Shown here: positions 7,670 to 16,045 of the stretch, piece after piece
How positions within the stretch are numbered: position 1 is the first letter of the stretch
Layout of the letters: each line of letters starts with the position of its first letter
Assembly (NCBI GenBank): GCA_030745255.1
Contig: JASLOY010000006.1
Location: forward strand, 1-22,008
Direction of reading: 5' to 3'
DNA from: Vicinamibacterales bacterium
GTDB taxonomy: Bacteria; Acidobacteriota; Vicinamibacteria; Vicinamibacterales; UBA8438
Length of the DNA: 22,008 nucleotides
Translations under genes and position numbers: made by a program
Notes under the pieces: model-generated
Databases searched by the model: none
What the model was told of the DNA's origin: nothing
Seen by the model: the letters and a program-made list of their open reading frames with translations, nothing else

Positions 7670-8797
7670 ATGGGCTCACACCACCGGCGTCTCCTGCTGC
7701 TTGTGGCACTGCTGACCGGCGCCTGCACCGGCTCCGCACCGGCGCCTGCGCCGGACAGCTCACTGACGGAGGCAGCGGCGGCCGATACCGGTCTTCCGCG
7801 CTTCCAGGTGGATCCGTTTTGGGCACGCGAGCTGCCCAACAACTGGATGCTGGGGCAGGTGTCCGGGGTGGCGGTCGACGCGAGCGACCATGTCTGGGTG
7901 CTGCACCGTCCGCGGACCCTCGATGCCAGACAGCGCGGTGAGGAGGGCATGTGTTGCGTGCCGGCCCCGCCGGTGATCGAGCTCGACCCGGACGGCAATG
8001 TCGTGCGGTCGTGGGGTGGACCGGGCGACGGCTTCGAGTGGCCCGACAGCGAGCACGGCATCCATATCGACCACGAAGGCCACGTCTGGATAGGCGGCAA
8101 TGCCGTTGGCGACGCCCACATCCTGAAGTTCACTGGCGACGGCGAGTTCCTGTTGCAGATTGGGCGGGCGAGTCAGAGCAGCGGCAGCAACGACACCGAG
8201 AACCTGGGGCGCCCGGCGGGTATCCGTGTCGATCCGGAGACAAACGAGGTCTATGTCGCCGACGGCTACGGCAACCGTCGCGTGATCGTCTTCGACGCCG
8301 AGACCGGGTCCTACAAGCGACACTGGGGCGCCTACGGCGAATCGCCCGACGACACGCCGCTGCCGCCCTACGACCCGACGGCGGAGCCGAGTCGACACTA
8401 CCGGAGCCCGGTGCACGACGTGGCAATCGCCGACGACGGCCTGGTCTATGTAGCCGACCGGACCAACAACCGGGTCCAGGTCTTTCAGAAGGACGGCACG
8501 TTCGTGACCGAGGCGTTCATCCGCCCCGAGACGCTCGGGAGCGGCTCGGCATCCGGCGTGACCCTGTCGAAGGATCCCGACCAGCGGTGGCTGTTCGTAC
8601 CGGACGGCACCAACAATGTGGTGTGGATTCTGGACCGTGCCACGCTCGAGGTACAGGATTATGTCGGCCGGCTCGGCAAGAACGCCGGCCAGTTCTACCG
8701 GCTGCACAACCTGGCGATCGACTCACGGGGAAACCTCTACACGACCGAGGTCAACGTGGGCCAGCGACTGCAGAAGTTCGACCGGATCGGAGGATGA
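7670..8797 (+). CDS. NHL-repeat beta-propeller lipoprotein or secreted protein
   Basis: ATG 7670 is preferred over GTG 7646, because the latter adds eight residues before the signal sequence; neither has a clear Shine-Dalgarno site. The 375-residue product begins with a basic, hydrophobic leader ending LLTGACTG, a near-lipobox with Leu one position too far from Cys, so lipid attachment is uncertain. The rest is a six-bladed-type NHL/SMP-30-like propeller with blades marked by VSGVAVDASDHVWVL, IHIDHEGHVWIGG, AGIRVDPETNEVYVADGYGN, VHDVAIADDGLVYVADRTNN and HNLAIDSRGNLYTTEV. The loop EEGMCCVPAPP carries adjacent cysteines. It resembles peptidyl-alpha-hydroxyglycine lyase-like NHL proteins in fold, but I cannot assign a reaction. 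Its stop overlaps the ATG of the PQQ dehydrogenase by four bases, so the two are translationally coupled and probably work together in the periplasm. Confidence 0.85.
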   Translation: MGSHHRRLLLLVALLTGACTGSAPAPAPDSSLTEAAAADTGLPRFQVDPFWARELPNNWMLGQVSGVAVDASDHVWVLHRPRTLDARQRGEEGMCCVPAPPVIELDPDGNVVRSWGGPGDGFEWPDSEHGIHIDHEGHVWIGGNAVGDAHILKFTGDGEFLLQIGRASQSSGSNDTENLGRPAGIRVDPETNEVYVADGYGNRRVIVFDAETGSYKRHWGAYGESPDDTPLPPYDPTAEPSRHYRSPVHDVAIADDGLVYVADRTNNRVQVFQKDGTFVTEAFIRPETLGSGSASGVTLSKDPDQRWLFVPDGTNNVVWILDRATLEVQDYVGRLGKNAGQFYRLHNLAIDSRGNLYTTEVNVGQRLQKFDRIGG

Positions 8798-10866
8798 GGG
8801 TGACGCACTCGACAGTTCGCGCGACGCTGCTGACGACCCTGGCAACATGCGTGCTGGCGGCCGGCCCGGCCATCGCGCAGCAGGGCGCCACCGGAGGCGA
8901 GTGGCGCAGCCATTCGGGCGACAACGGCGCCACGAAGTACTCGCCGCTCGACCAGATCACCGCCGACAACTTCGCCGATCTCGAGGTCGCCTGGCGGTGG
9001 GACACCGCCGATACGCATCTGCCCTGGTCGAGCCCGTCCGGCCCATCGTTGTTGCCGGCCGAAACCGTTTTTGACCTGCTCGAGCAGGAGGACCCCGAGC
9101 GCTGGGCGGCGTGGGACGGCATCACCCGGTCGCTGACACGGCCATCCATCCGGTCGATGGTCGCCACACCGCTGATGGTCGACGGCGTGCTCTATCTGAC
9201 CACCGCGCTCTACCGCGGCGCGGCAGTCGATGCCCGCACCGGCGAGACGCTCTGGGTCCACGACCCGAAGGCGTACGTGTCAGGGTCGCCTCCTCCGCTC
9301 CCCTGGCGGCACCGGGGCATGGCCTACTGGGAGGAGGACGGGGTGACCCGGGTATTCTGGGGCACCGCTGACGGCTTTCTGATCGCGGTCGATGCGGCGA
9401 CAGGCCTGCCGGCCGAGGAGTTCGGCGACCACGGACGGGTCGATCTCTACGACGGCCTGCCACGGGCCACCCGTGGGCAGCTCGACCTGCTGAACCTGCT
9501 GCCCGCCAGCTCACAGTCGCCGCCGATCGTCATACGCGACACGGTGATCGTCGGCTCGAGCATCAACGACCGCGCGTTGACGAAGGAAGCGCCGCCCGGG
9601 TGGGTCAGAGCCTATGACGTCCGCACCGGACGATCCAAGTGGGACTTTCACACCGTGCCACAGAGCCCCGATGAGTTTGGTGCCGACACCTGGCTCGACG
9701 ACTCGTGGCGCTATTCAGGCAACACGAACGTCTGGTCGCTGATGAGCGGCGACGAGGAGCTGGGGTTCGTTTATCTGCCAATCGGGACGGCGACCAACGA
9801 CTACTACGGCGGGCATCGCCTTGGGAACAACCTGTTCGCCGAGAGCCTGGTCGCGGTCGACGCCGAGACCGGCGAGCGGCAGTGGCACTTCCAGATGGTG
9901 CACCACGGGCTGTGGGACTACGACCTTGCGTCCGCCCCGAACCTGCTCGACGTGCGGGTGCCGGGCCGCCCGGGCGTCACCAGAGCGGTCGCGCAGGTCA
10001 GCAAGCAGGGCTTCCTCTACGCCTTTGACCGTGTGACCGGCGAGCCTATCTGGCCAATCGAGGAGCGGGAAGTCCCCACCGACACCGATCTGGACGGCGA
10101 GGTGCTGTCGCCGACCCAGCCGTTTCCGACCCGGCCGGCGCCGTTCGAGTATCAGGGGACATCGATCGACGACCTGGTCGACTTCACACCCGAGATCAGG
10201 CAACTGGCGATCGAGGCGGTCGAGGGCTTCCGGCTGGGGCCGCTCTTCACGCCACAGATGCTGAGCGGCACCATCATGCGGCCGTCGGTGGGCGGCGGCG
10301 CCAACTGGTCGGGCGCGGCGGTCGACCCGGAGACCGGCTATCTGTATGTGCCGTCGGTCAACGCCCACTCCACCATCGGAGTCAGCCCGCCGGAGCCGCA
10401 CGAGCGGGAGCTGTCGACGCTCAACTACATCAGGCGATCGCTGTCGGCCGGGCCGGTGATGCCGCGCGGGTTGCCGTTCTGGAAGCCGCCCTACTCACGA
10501 ATGACCGCGATCGACATGAACACCGGCGACCACCGCTGGATGACGCCGACCGGCAACGGCGACCGCATTCGAAATCACCCGATGCTGCGCGACCTCGATC
10601 TCCCTCCGCTCGGCGGCGACTGGGGCCGCACCGGACCGCTGCTGACGAAGACGCTGTTGATACAGGCGCTGGTGGCCGGCGGCACGACCGGTGGCCCGCG
10701 TCTGGTGGCCTACGACAAGACGACTGGCGCGGAAGTCGCCTCGCTGGATATTCCCAGCGGTGCCCTGGGGGCGCCGATGACCTACCTGCTCGACGGCAAG
10801 CAGCACATCGCGATGACAGTCGGGGGCCGGGTGCCAGGGCTGATAGCCCTCACGTTGCCGGAGTGA
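8794..10866 (+). CDS. Periplasmic PQQ-dependent dehydrogenase (glucose/alcohol dehydrogenase-like quinoprotein)
   Basis: The 690-residue product has a signal peptide (cleavage near AIA-Q, about residue 28) and an eight-bladed quinoprotein propeller. Family words include GATKYSPLDQITADN, PPIVIRDTVIVGSS, GNTNVWSLMSGDEELG, PIGTATNDYYGGHRLG, HHGLWDYDLASAPNLL and GGGANWSGAAVDPETGYLYV. These match the PQQ glucose-dehydrogenase-like group (COG4993). It should oxidise a sugar, polyol or alcohol in the periplasm and pass electrons to the respiratory chain. No CXXCH haem motif and no N-terminal membrane helices beyond the signal are present, so an external electron acceptor is needed. The start overlaps the NHL stop (ATGA). 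GGAGG (8789-8793) touches ATG 8794 directly but is 6 bases from an in-frame GTG at 8800, so the true start may be 8800. The open frame reaching back to 7951 lies inside the NHL gene and is not coding. Confidence 0.92.
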   Translation: MRVTHSTVRATLLTTLATCVLAAGPAIAQQGATGGEWRSHSGDNGATKYSPLDQITADNFADLEVAWRWDTADTHLPWSSPSGPSLLPAETVFDLLEQEDPERWAAWDGITRSLTRPSIRSMVATPLMVDGVLYLTTALYRGAAVDARTGETLWVHDPKAYVSGSPPPLPWRHRGMAYWEEDGVTRVFWGTADGFLIAVDAATGLPAEEFGDHGRVDLYDGLPRATRGQLDLLNLLPASSQSPPIVIRDTVIVGSSINDRALTKEAPPGWVRAYDVRTGRSKWDFHTVPQSPDEFGADTWLDDSWRYSGNTNVWSLMSGDEELGFVYLPIGTATNDYYGGHRLGNNLFAESLVAVDAETGERQWHFQMVHHGLWDYDLASAPNLLDVRVPGRPGVTRAVAQVSKQGFLYAFDRVTGEPIWPIEEREVPTDTDLDGEVLSPTQPFPTRPAPFEYQGTSIDDLVDFTPEIRQLAIEAVEGFRLGPLFTPQMLSGTIMRPSVGGGANWSGAAVDPETGYLYVPSVNAHSTIGVSPPEPHERELSTLNYIRRSLSAGPVMPRGLPFWKPPYSRMTAIDMNTGDHRWMTPTGNGDRIRNHPMLRDLDLPPLGGDWGRTGPLLTKTLLIQALVAGGTTGGPRLVAYDKTTGAEVASLDIPSGALGAPMTYLLDGKQHIAMTVGGRVPGLIALTLPE

Positions 10867-10886
10867 CGACGGGCTCGCGGCGCCCT

Positions 10887-13800
10887 TCAGCTCTCGGCCC
10901 GTGCCGGGCGCGTCACGATCTGCCGCAGATCCTCGACGATCACGTAGCCGGTCGGCACGAGCACGAGGGTGATGAGAGTCGCGAAGACGACGCCGAACGC
11001 CAGAGAGATCGCCATCGGCACCAGGCTGCGCGCCTGAATGTCGTTGTCGATGATAAGCGGCAACAGCCCGGCGAAAGTGGTCAGCGAGGTGAGCAAGATC
11101 GGCCGGAACCTGGCGATTCCCGCCTCACGGGCGGCCACGGCCAAATCCGTCTGTACGCGCCGCTTCCGGTTGATGAAATCGATCATCAGGAGACTGTCGT
11201 TGACCACGACCCCGGCCAGAGCGACCAGGCCGAACAAGGAGACGAGTGTCAGCGGCACCCCCATGATGACGTGGCCCCAGTAGGCTCCCACCAGACCGAA
11301 CGGGATCGCCATCATGATGATCAGCGGTTGGACGTAGGACTTGAGAGGGATCGCCAGGAGCGTGTAGATGAGCAGCAGCGCGACCACGAACCCCTGCGAC
11401 AGCCCTTCCAGGCTCTCCTGCTGTTCGGCCAGCATTCCCGCCAGACTGTAGTCGACGCCCGGATGGCTCGCGAGAATCTCGGGTAGCACAACCGACTCGA
11501 GGTCGCTGACCACGCTCCCTGCCGTCGTCCCCACCCCAACGGCGGCCGTGACATTGACCGCCCGCTGGCGATCCACCCGGCGAATCGTGGAAAACCCTCG
11601 GCCCTCCTCGACATCGGCCACCGCCTTGAACGGGACCTCGTCGCCCTCAGGCGTGCGGATGCGCATGCGGTCCAGATCGCCGACGGACCGCCGGCCGTCA
11701 CGCGGGTAGCGCACCATTACGCGTATGTCGTGCCGCCCACGCTGAATGCGTTGGGCCTCCTCTCCATAGAACGCCTGTCGTACCTGCCTGGCGAGGTCCT
11801 GCTGCGACAACCCCAGTAGTGTGGCCGCCGGCTTGATCCGCATGCGCAGCTCCTGCTTGCCCGGCCGGGCCGAGTCGACGACGTCGAAGACGCCCGGGTA
11901 GCGTGCCAGCTGTTCCTGAAGCTGGGCCGACGCCGACTCGAGTGTCGCCAGTTGTGTCCCCGTGAGCTGGATGTCGATGTCCTGTCCCGGGCTGAACGAG
12001 GAGGCGAGGAACGAGAGCTCCTCGACACCTGGCAGCGGCCCCATCATCGCGCGCCACTTCTCGGCAATTTCGTCTCCGGTCAGTGTCCGGTCCGCCCCGG
12101 GCTCGATCTCGACGGTCACTTCCCCGAGATGGCTGGCGCCAAGGGCCGACCCGCCGGTCATCATCGCTTCGGCCTGCGCGCTCCCGAACGGCTGCTCGCC
12201 CTCCGCGGCGTAGACATGGCGCACCAGGGGCGCCCCACGATTGTCGCGCAGCTCGGTCGCCATCCGGTTGGCGCCCGATTCGATCCGGGCCACCGCCTCT
12301 CTGGTCAACTGGATTGGCGCGCCCGGGGCCAGCGCGACGTCGGCCGTCACGTAGTCGCTCTCCGGCGCGGCGAAGAACTCAAACGGCACCCAGCCCGACA
12401 GAAGCATGCCCAACGTCAGCACGAGGATGGAGGTGCCGGTCGCCACCGTAACATATCGCCATCTGATACCCGCGTCGAGAACCGGTCCATACACCCGATT
12501 GATGAACCAGCGCAACCGTCGGCCTGACCTAGACTGCGCACCCGACCGCCCAGCCTTCTTGTCGCGACGATAGTGGGACAAATGCGCCGGCAGGATGAGC
12601 ATCGACTCGACGAGCGAAAAACCAAGGCAGCACATGACGATCATCGGGACAGCCTTGAAGAACTTCCCCATCATGCCTTCCACCACCATGATCGGGAAGA
12701 AGGCCGCCACGGTCGTGAGCACCCCGAACGTCACCGGGACAATCACCTCCTGCGCGCCCTCGATCGCCCCGCGCAGCCCATCGCCGTGCCGCTCCTGATG
12801 GGTGAAGATGTTCTCGCCAACGATGATCGCGTCATCCACGACGATGCCGAGCACGACCAGAAAGCCGAACAGGGTCATCATGTTCAGCGACAGGTCCAGA
12901 CCCGGCATCAGCATCAGCGCGCCGAGAAATGAGATCGGAATGCCGAGCCCGACCCAGAACGCGAGGCGCAGCCGGAGGAAGACCGCGAGAAAGGCGAAAA
13001 CCAGCGCCGACCCGAGCAACCCGTTCCGGACCATCAGACCCAGACGGTGGTCGAGCAGGGTTGCCTGGTCCTGCCAGACGGTGAGCGAGATCCCGGCGGG
13101 CAGGAACACGGGCGCCGCCTCGACATACTCGGTGACGCTGGTCGCCACCTCCGGGGCGTCGAATTGGGCGGAGCGAAACACCTGCAGGACGATGGTCGGC
13201 ACCCCGTTGAACCGCGCCGCCTGATCGGTCTCGGCAAAGCCGTCGACCACCGTGGCGACGTCTCCCAAGTGGACGTAGGTGCCGTCGGCCCGCGTGAGCA
13301 GTGCCAGCCGTTCGAACGCGGCCCGTTGATACGCCTGTCCGACGGTGCGAAGCAGAATCTCCCCGCCATCCGCGCGCACCGACCCACCCGGTACGTCCAG
13401 CGAAGCACCGCGCACCGCGTCGGCGACGCGATCGAACGTCAGCCCGTGCCGCCGGAGCGCGGTCTCGGACACTTCGATGGAAATTTCGTAGGGTCGCGCT
13501 CCCAGCAACTCGACCTGACTGACGCCCGGAAGCACCGACAGCTCGTCCCGCACGCGGTCCGCCCAGGACCGTAACGACTGCTCCTCCACGGCACCCCAGA
13601 CCGCGACGTGCGTCACCTGGAACCGCGTGGTGACCTCGCGGACAATCGGCTGTTCGACCTCTGCGGGAAAGGTGCTGATCGCGTCTACGTTGCTCTTGAT
13701 GTCATTGACCGCCTTGCGCAGATCGGCGTCGAGCTCCAGCTCGACGACGACCGAGGCGATGCCTTCCGACGCCGTCGAGGAAATCTTCCGGATTCCGTCC

Positions 13801-14024
13801 ACTCCCTGAATCGCCTCTTCGAGGCGCACGCTGACCGCTTCCTCGACTTCGGCCGGCGTGGCGCCGAGGTAGGCCGCCTCGACCGTGACCATGTCGAGCG
13901 CCATTTCGGGAAAGATCTCCTGACTGATCGACAGGCTCGCAAGGAGGCCGCTGGCCAGGATGAACACCATGGTCAGATTGGCCGCCACCGGATTGCGCGC
14001 AAACCAGTCGATGGTTCTATTCAC
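10887..14024 (-). CDS. RND-family efflux permease (AcrB/CusA-like inner-membrane subunit)
   Basis: This protein has 1045 residues, full length for an RND permease, with a GTG start and an upstream GAGAGGG site. The N-terminal helix (about 11-33) and IFPEMALDMVTV are typical of the family. Two large periplasmic porter loops and twelve transmembrane helices in two repeats follow from the hydrophobic pattern. The TM4 proton-relay pair Asp397-Asp398 is intact in GIVVDDAIIVGENIF. In the second half, GVVVNDSLLMIDFINRKRR is the counterpart region. The sequence resembles the HAE1/AcrB-like branch common in environmental bacteria more than heavy-metal CusA, but the substrate is unknown. No membrane-fusion adaptor or outer-membrane channel gene is next to it. 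It lies 137 bases downstream of the carboxyltransferase gene on the same strand and may be read through from it. Its end is 20 bases from the convergent PQQ gene. Confidence 0.93.
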   Translation of the reverse strand: MNRTIDWFARNPVAANLTMVFILASGLLASLSISQEIFPEMALDMVTVEAAYLGATPAEVEEAVSVRLEEAIQGVDGIRKISSTASEGIASVVVELELDADLRKAVNDIKSNVDAISTFPAEVEQPIVREVTTRFQVTHVAVWGAVEEQSLRSWADRVRDELSVLPGVSQVELLGARPYEISIEVSETALRRHGLTFDRVADAVRGASLDVPGGSVRADGGEILLRTVGQAYQRAAFERLALLTRADGTYVHLGDVATVVDGFAETDQAARFNGVPTIVLQVFRSAQFDAPEVATSVTEYVEAAPVFLPAGISLTVWQDQATLLDHRLGLMVRNGLLGSALVFAFLAVFLRLRLAFWVGLGIPISFLGALMLMPGLDLSLNMMTLFGFLVVLGIVVDDAIIVGENIFTHQERHGDGLRGAIEGAQEVIVPVTFGVLTTVAAFFPIMVVEGMMGKFFKAVPMIVMCCLGFSLVESMLILPAHLSHYRRDKKAGRSGAQSRSGRRLRWFINRVYGPVLDAGIRWRYVTVATGTSILVLTLGMLLSGWVPFEFFAAPESDYVTADVALAPGAPIQLTREAVARIESGANRMATELRDNRGAPLVRHVYAAEGEQPFGSAQAEAMMTGGSALGASHLGEVTVEIEPGADRTLTGDEIAEKWRAMMGPLPGVEELSFLASSFSPGQDIDIQLTGTQLATLESASAQLQEQLARYPGVFDVVDSARPGKQELRMRIKPAATLLGLSQQDLARQVRQAFYGEEAQRIQRGRHDIRVMVRYPRDGRRSVGDLDRMRIRTPEGDEVPFKAVADVEEGRGFSTIRRVDRQRAVNVTAAVGVGTTAGSVVSDLESVVLPEILASHPGVDYSLAGMLAEQQESLEGLSQGFVVALLLIYTLLAIPLKSYVQPLIIMMAIPFGLVGAYWGHVIMGVPLTLVSLFGLVALAGVVVNDSLLMIDFINRKRRVQTDLAVAAREAGIARFRPILLTSLTTFAGLLPLIIDNDIQARSLVPMAISLAFGVVFATLITLVLVPTGYVIVEDLRQIVTRPARAES

Positions 14025-14161
14025 CCTGAACCCGTCCCTCTCTCGACATGCGCTTCACGCCAGAAACGGGGAGACTCCCGCGCACCGGCCCCGCGCGCTC
14101 CCGGCTGATTGGCGCGCCCACACCAACCCGCGACACCGCTCTCGCCACCCGTCGTCTCTCC

Positions 14162-15895
14162 CTACCCCCGTATGACGCGCGGCAGCAGCATGTGATGGCG
14201 GGGACAGATCGAAGTCGGGTTCTGGTAGGCGGCGCCGGTAAAGGCCTGAAGATAGCGTCGCAGGTCGGGCAGCTTGACGATCTCATCCACAAAGCCATGA
14301 CGGGCACAATAGACGGGCCGTGACGTCTCTTGATAGCGGTCGACGAGCTCGTTCATCTTGTCGATTACAGGGTCGAGTGGTCGCCCTGCCGTGTGCTCCT
14401 TGGCGGCGCGGCGTGCGTAGGTGGCCACGGCCGCGGTCTCGCCGTGCATCACCTCGATCTCGGTAGCCGGCGTGCCCAGGGTGAAGGCGTTGTGTCGGTT
14501 GGCGGTGGGACCGCCCATCACGTAATGCGCGGCGGCGGTTCCCTTCCGTAACACCACGAGCATCATCGGCACGTCGGTCTGCTGAATCGAGTAGATCAGC
14601 GCCTGCCCCAACCCGAGGACCTCAGCTTTCTCGGCCAGCTCCCCGACATCAATCCCGGACGTGTCCTGGAACCAGACGATTGGCAGCCGGTCACGACCGC
14701 ACAGGGTGACGAACTCGTTCAATTTGATGAGCCCCTGGCGATAGAGCTTGCCACCCATGCCGGGATAGTCGGCGTACTCGGGATAGCCCTTGCCAAGATA
14801 ACCCTGCCGATTACCGATGCACCCGACCAGCCGGCCGTCGATCTTGCAGACGCCGGTGAAGACCTCGGGCCCGTAGGCGGGCCGGAACTCCAGCCGCTCA
14901 CTTCCGTCGACCAGGCGAGCCAGAACCTCGTCAAAGTCGTAGACCTCTTTCTGGTTCGCCGGCAACAGGTGATACAGATCCTCGACAGGAAACGCTGGCG
15001 CCTTCGGCTCGGCCGCCTGGAAGAATTCCGGCCCGTAGGCCGGCATCGCACGCATGTACTCCTTGAGCCCGTCCAGGACCCCGGTCTCTTCTTCGTAGAC
15101 CCGGGTAAAGAAGCCGGTCGTATCGTGATGGGTCGCCACGTCACCCGGGGGACGCGCCGTGAACTCGCGAGTCTTCGCGATGAGCTCTTCGACCATCGCC
15201 GCGTCGAAGCCGCCCTTGGGCGCCATCCCGGAGACAATGCCGACACCGCCGACCGCCATGTTGGCGTCTTTGTGGGCCAGCAGAATGGTCGGGCTGATCG
15301 ACTGGTATCCGCCGCCGGCGGGATTCGTGCCGTAAATGCCGGCGAGCACCGGGATGCCGGCCTGCTCGAGCTCGGCGTGTCGGAAGAACGGGGTGCCGGC
15401 GCCGCGCCGGTCCGCGTAGAACTTCTCCTGCTCGGGCAACTTGGCTCCGCTGCAATTGACCAGCCACACCAGCGGGATGTTCAGGCGTCTGGCCAGGTCT
15501 GTTACCCGCAGGATGTTCTCGGACTGGCCGGGCAGCCAGGCGCCGGCCATCACCTTGTTGTCGAACCCGATAACCACCGCCCAGCGGCCTTCGATCTGCC
15601 CCAGGCCGTCGACCACGTTGGTCGTTCCTTCCTCGTTCTCGAGCGGGTTGTAGAGTGTGTGCAGCGGATGCCAGGTCCCGACGTCCACCAGATACTCGAG
15701 CCGCTGGTAGACGGTCATCCAGCCGCGCTTGTTGATCTTCTCGGTGGGGAAACCGGCCTCCTCGACCGTCGTGACCGCCTCGACAATGCCAGCCTCCACC
15801 GCGCGCAGGTCGTCGGCGCTGGCGGCGGCCCGCTTCACGCGTCCAGGCTTCAGCGCCTTGCCGAAACCATCCATCGTCTCGAAATACGGTCTCAC
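14162..15895 (-). CDS. gcdA: Glutaconyl-CoA decarboxylase alpha subunit (biotin-dependent carboxyltransferase)
   Basis: This 577-residue protein starts at GTG with a GAGGGGAAG site upstream. It has two crotonase-like carboxyltransferase halves. It matches, by memory not alignment, Acidaminococcus fermentans GcdA (587 residues) along its length: MRPYFETMDGFGK at the start, AGIPVLAGIYGTNPAGGGY, GGKLYRQGLIKLNEFVTL, DRLPIVWFQDTSGIDVG, RKGTAAAHYVMGGP, and the end AFTGAAYQNPTSICP. GcdA moves the carboxyl group of glutaconyl-CoA onto biotin on the carrier subunit, giving crotonyl-CoA; the beta subunit then releases CO2 and pumps Na+. No biotin carboxylase gene lies nearby, which argues against an ATP-dependent carboxylase. 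Carboxyltransferases of methylmalonyl-CoA decarboxylase and propionyl-CoA carboxylase (about 510-540 residues) are the main alternatives, less likely given length and motifs. It is the last catalytic gene of the operon. Confidence 0.88.
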   Translation of the reverse strand: MRPYFETMDGFGKALKPGRVKRAAASADDLRAVEAGIVEAVTTVEEAGFPTEKINKRGWMTVYQRLEYLVDVGTWHPLHTLYNPLENEEGTTNVVDGLGQIEGRWAVVIGFDNKVMAGAWLPGQSENILRVTDLARRLNIPLVWLVNCSGAKLPEQEKFYADRRGAGTPFFRHAELEQAGIPVLAGIYGTNPAGGGYQSISPTILLAHKDANMAVGGVGIVSGMAPKGGFDAAMVEELIAKTREFTARPPGDVATHHDTTGFFTRVYEEETGVLDGLKEYMRAMPAYGPEFFQAAEPKAPAFPVEDLYHLLPANQKEVYDFDEVLARLVDGSERLEFRPAYGPEVFTGVCKIDGRLVGCIGNRQGYLGKGYPEYADYPGMGGKLYRQGLIKLNEFVTLCGRDRLPIVWFQDTSGIDVGELAEKAEVLGLGQALIYSIQQTDVPMMLVVLRKGTAAAHYVMGGPTANRHNAFTLGTPATEIEVMHGETAAVATYARRAAKEHTAGRPLDPVIDKMNELVDRYQETSRPVYCARHGFVDEIVKLPDLRRYLQAFTGAAYQNPTSICPRHHMLLPRVIRG

Positions 15896-15970
15896 TGGGT
15901 CTTCCCCTCTGCACTCAGACGTTGGGCGGTAGGCGTTGGGCTTTCGGCGCCCATGGCGTGATCCGGTCGT

Positions 15971-16036
15971 GACTGACCAGAAGTCGGTGAAGCCCTCCGG
16001 TTTCCTTCCGACTTCTGACCTCTGACTTCTGACCTC
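15971..16036. repeat. Dispersed intergenic repeat, copy A
   Basis: This element sits in the 150-base gap between the acyl-CoA dehydrogenase and gcdA. It begins GACTGACCAGAAGTCGG, continues with TGAAGCCCTCCGG, and ends in tandem CTTCTGACCTCTGACTTC-type units. The same order of words occurs in copy B (17596-17654). Just downstream in the same gap is a separate direct repeat, CGTTGGGC at 15920-15927 and 15934-15941. None of it appears coding. Confidence 0.7.
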
Positions 16037-16045
16037 TATAGAGCG

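Noticed and set aside
7548..7826. N-terminal extension of the VOC protein
   Set aside because: It overlaps the divergent NHL gene, and the strong ribosome site and signal peptide mark the start at 7547.
7951..8793. Long upstream extension of the PQQ dehydrogenase frame
   Set aside because: It lies wholly inside the NHL gene in another frame, is Arg/Pro-rich shadow sequence, and the signal peptide begins at 8794.
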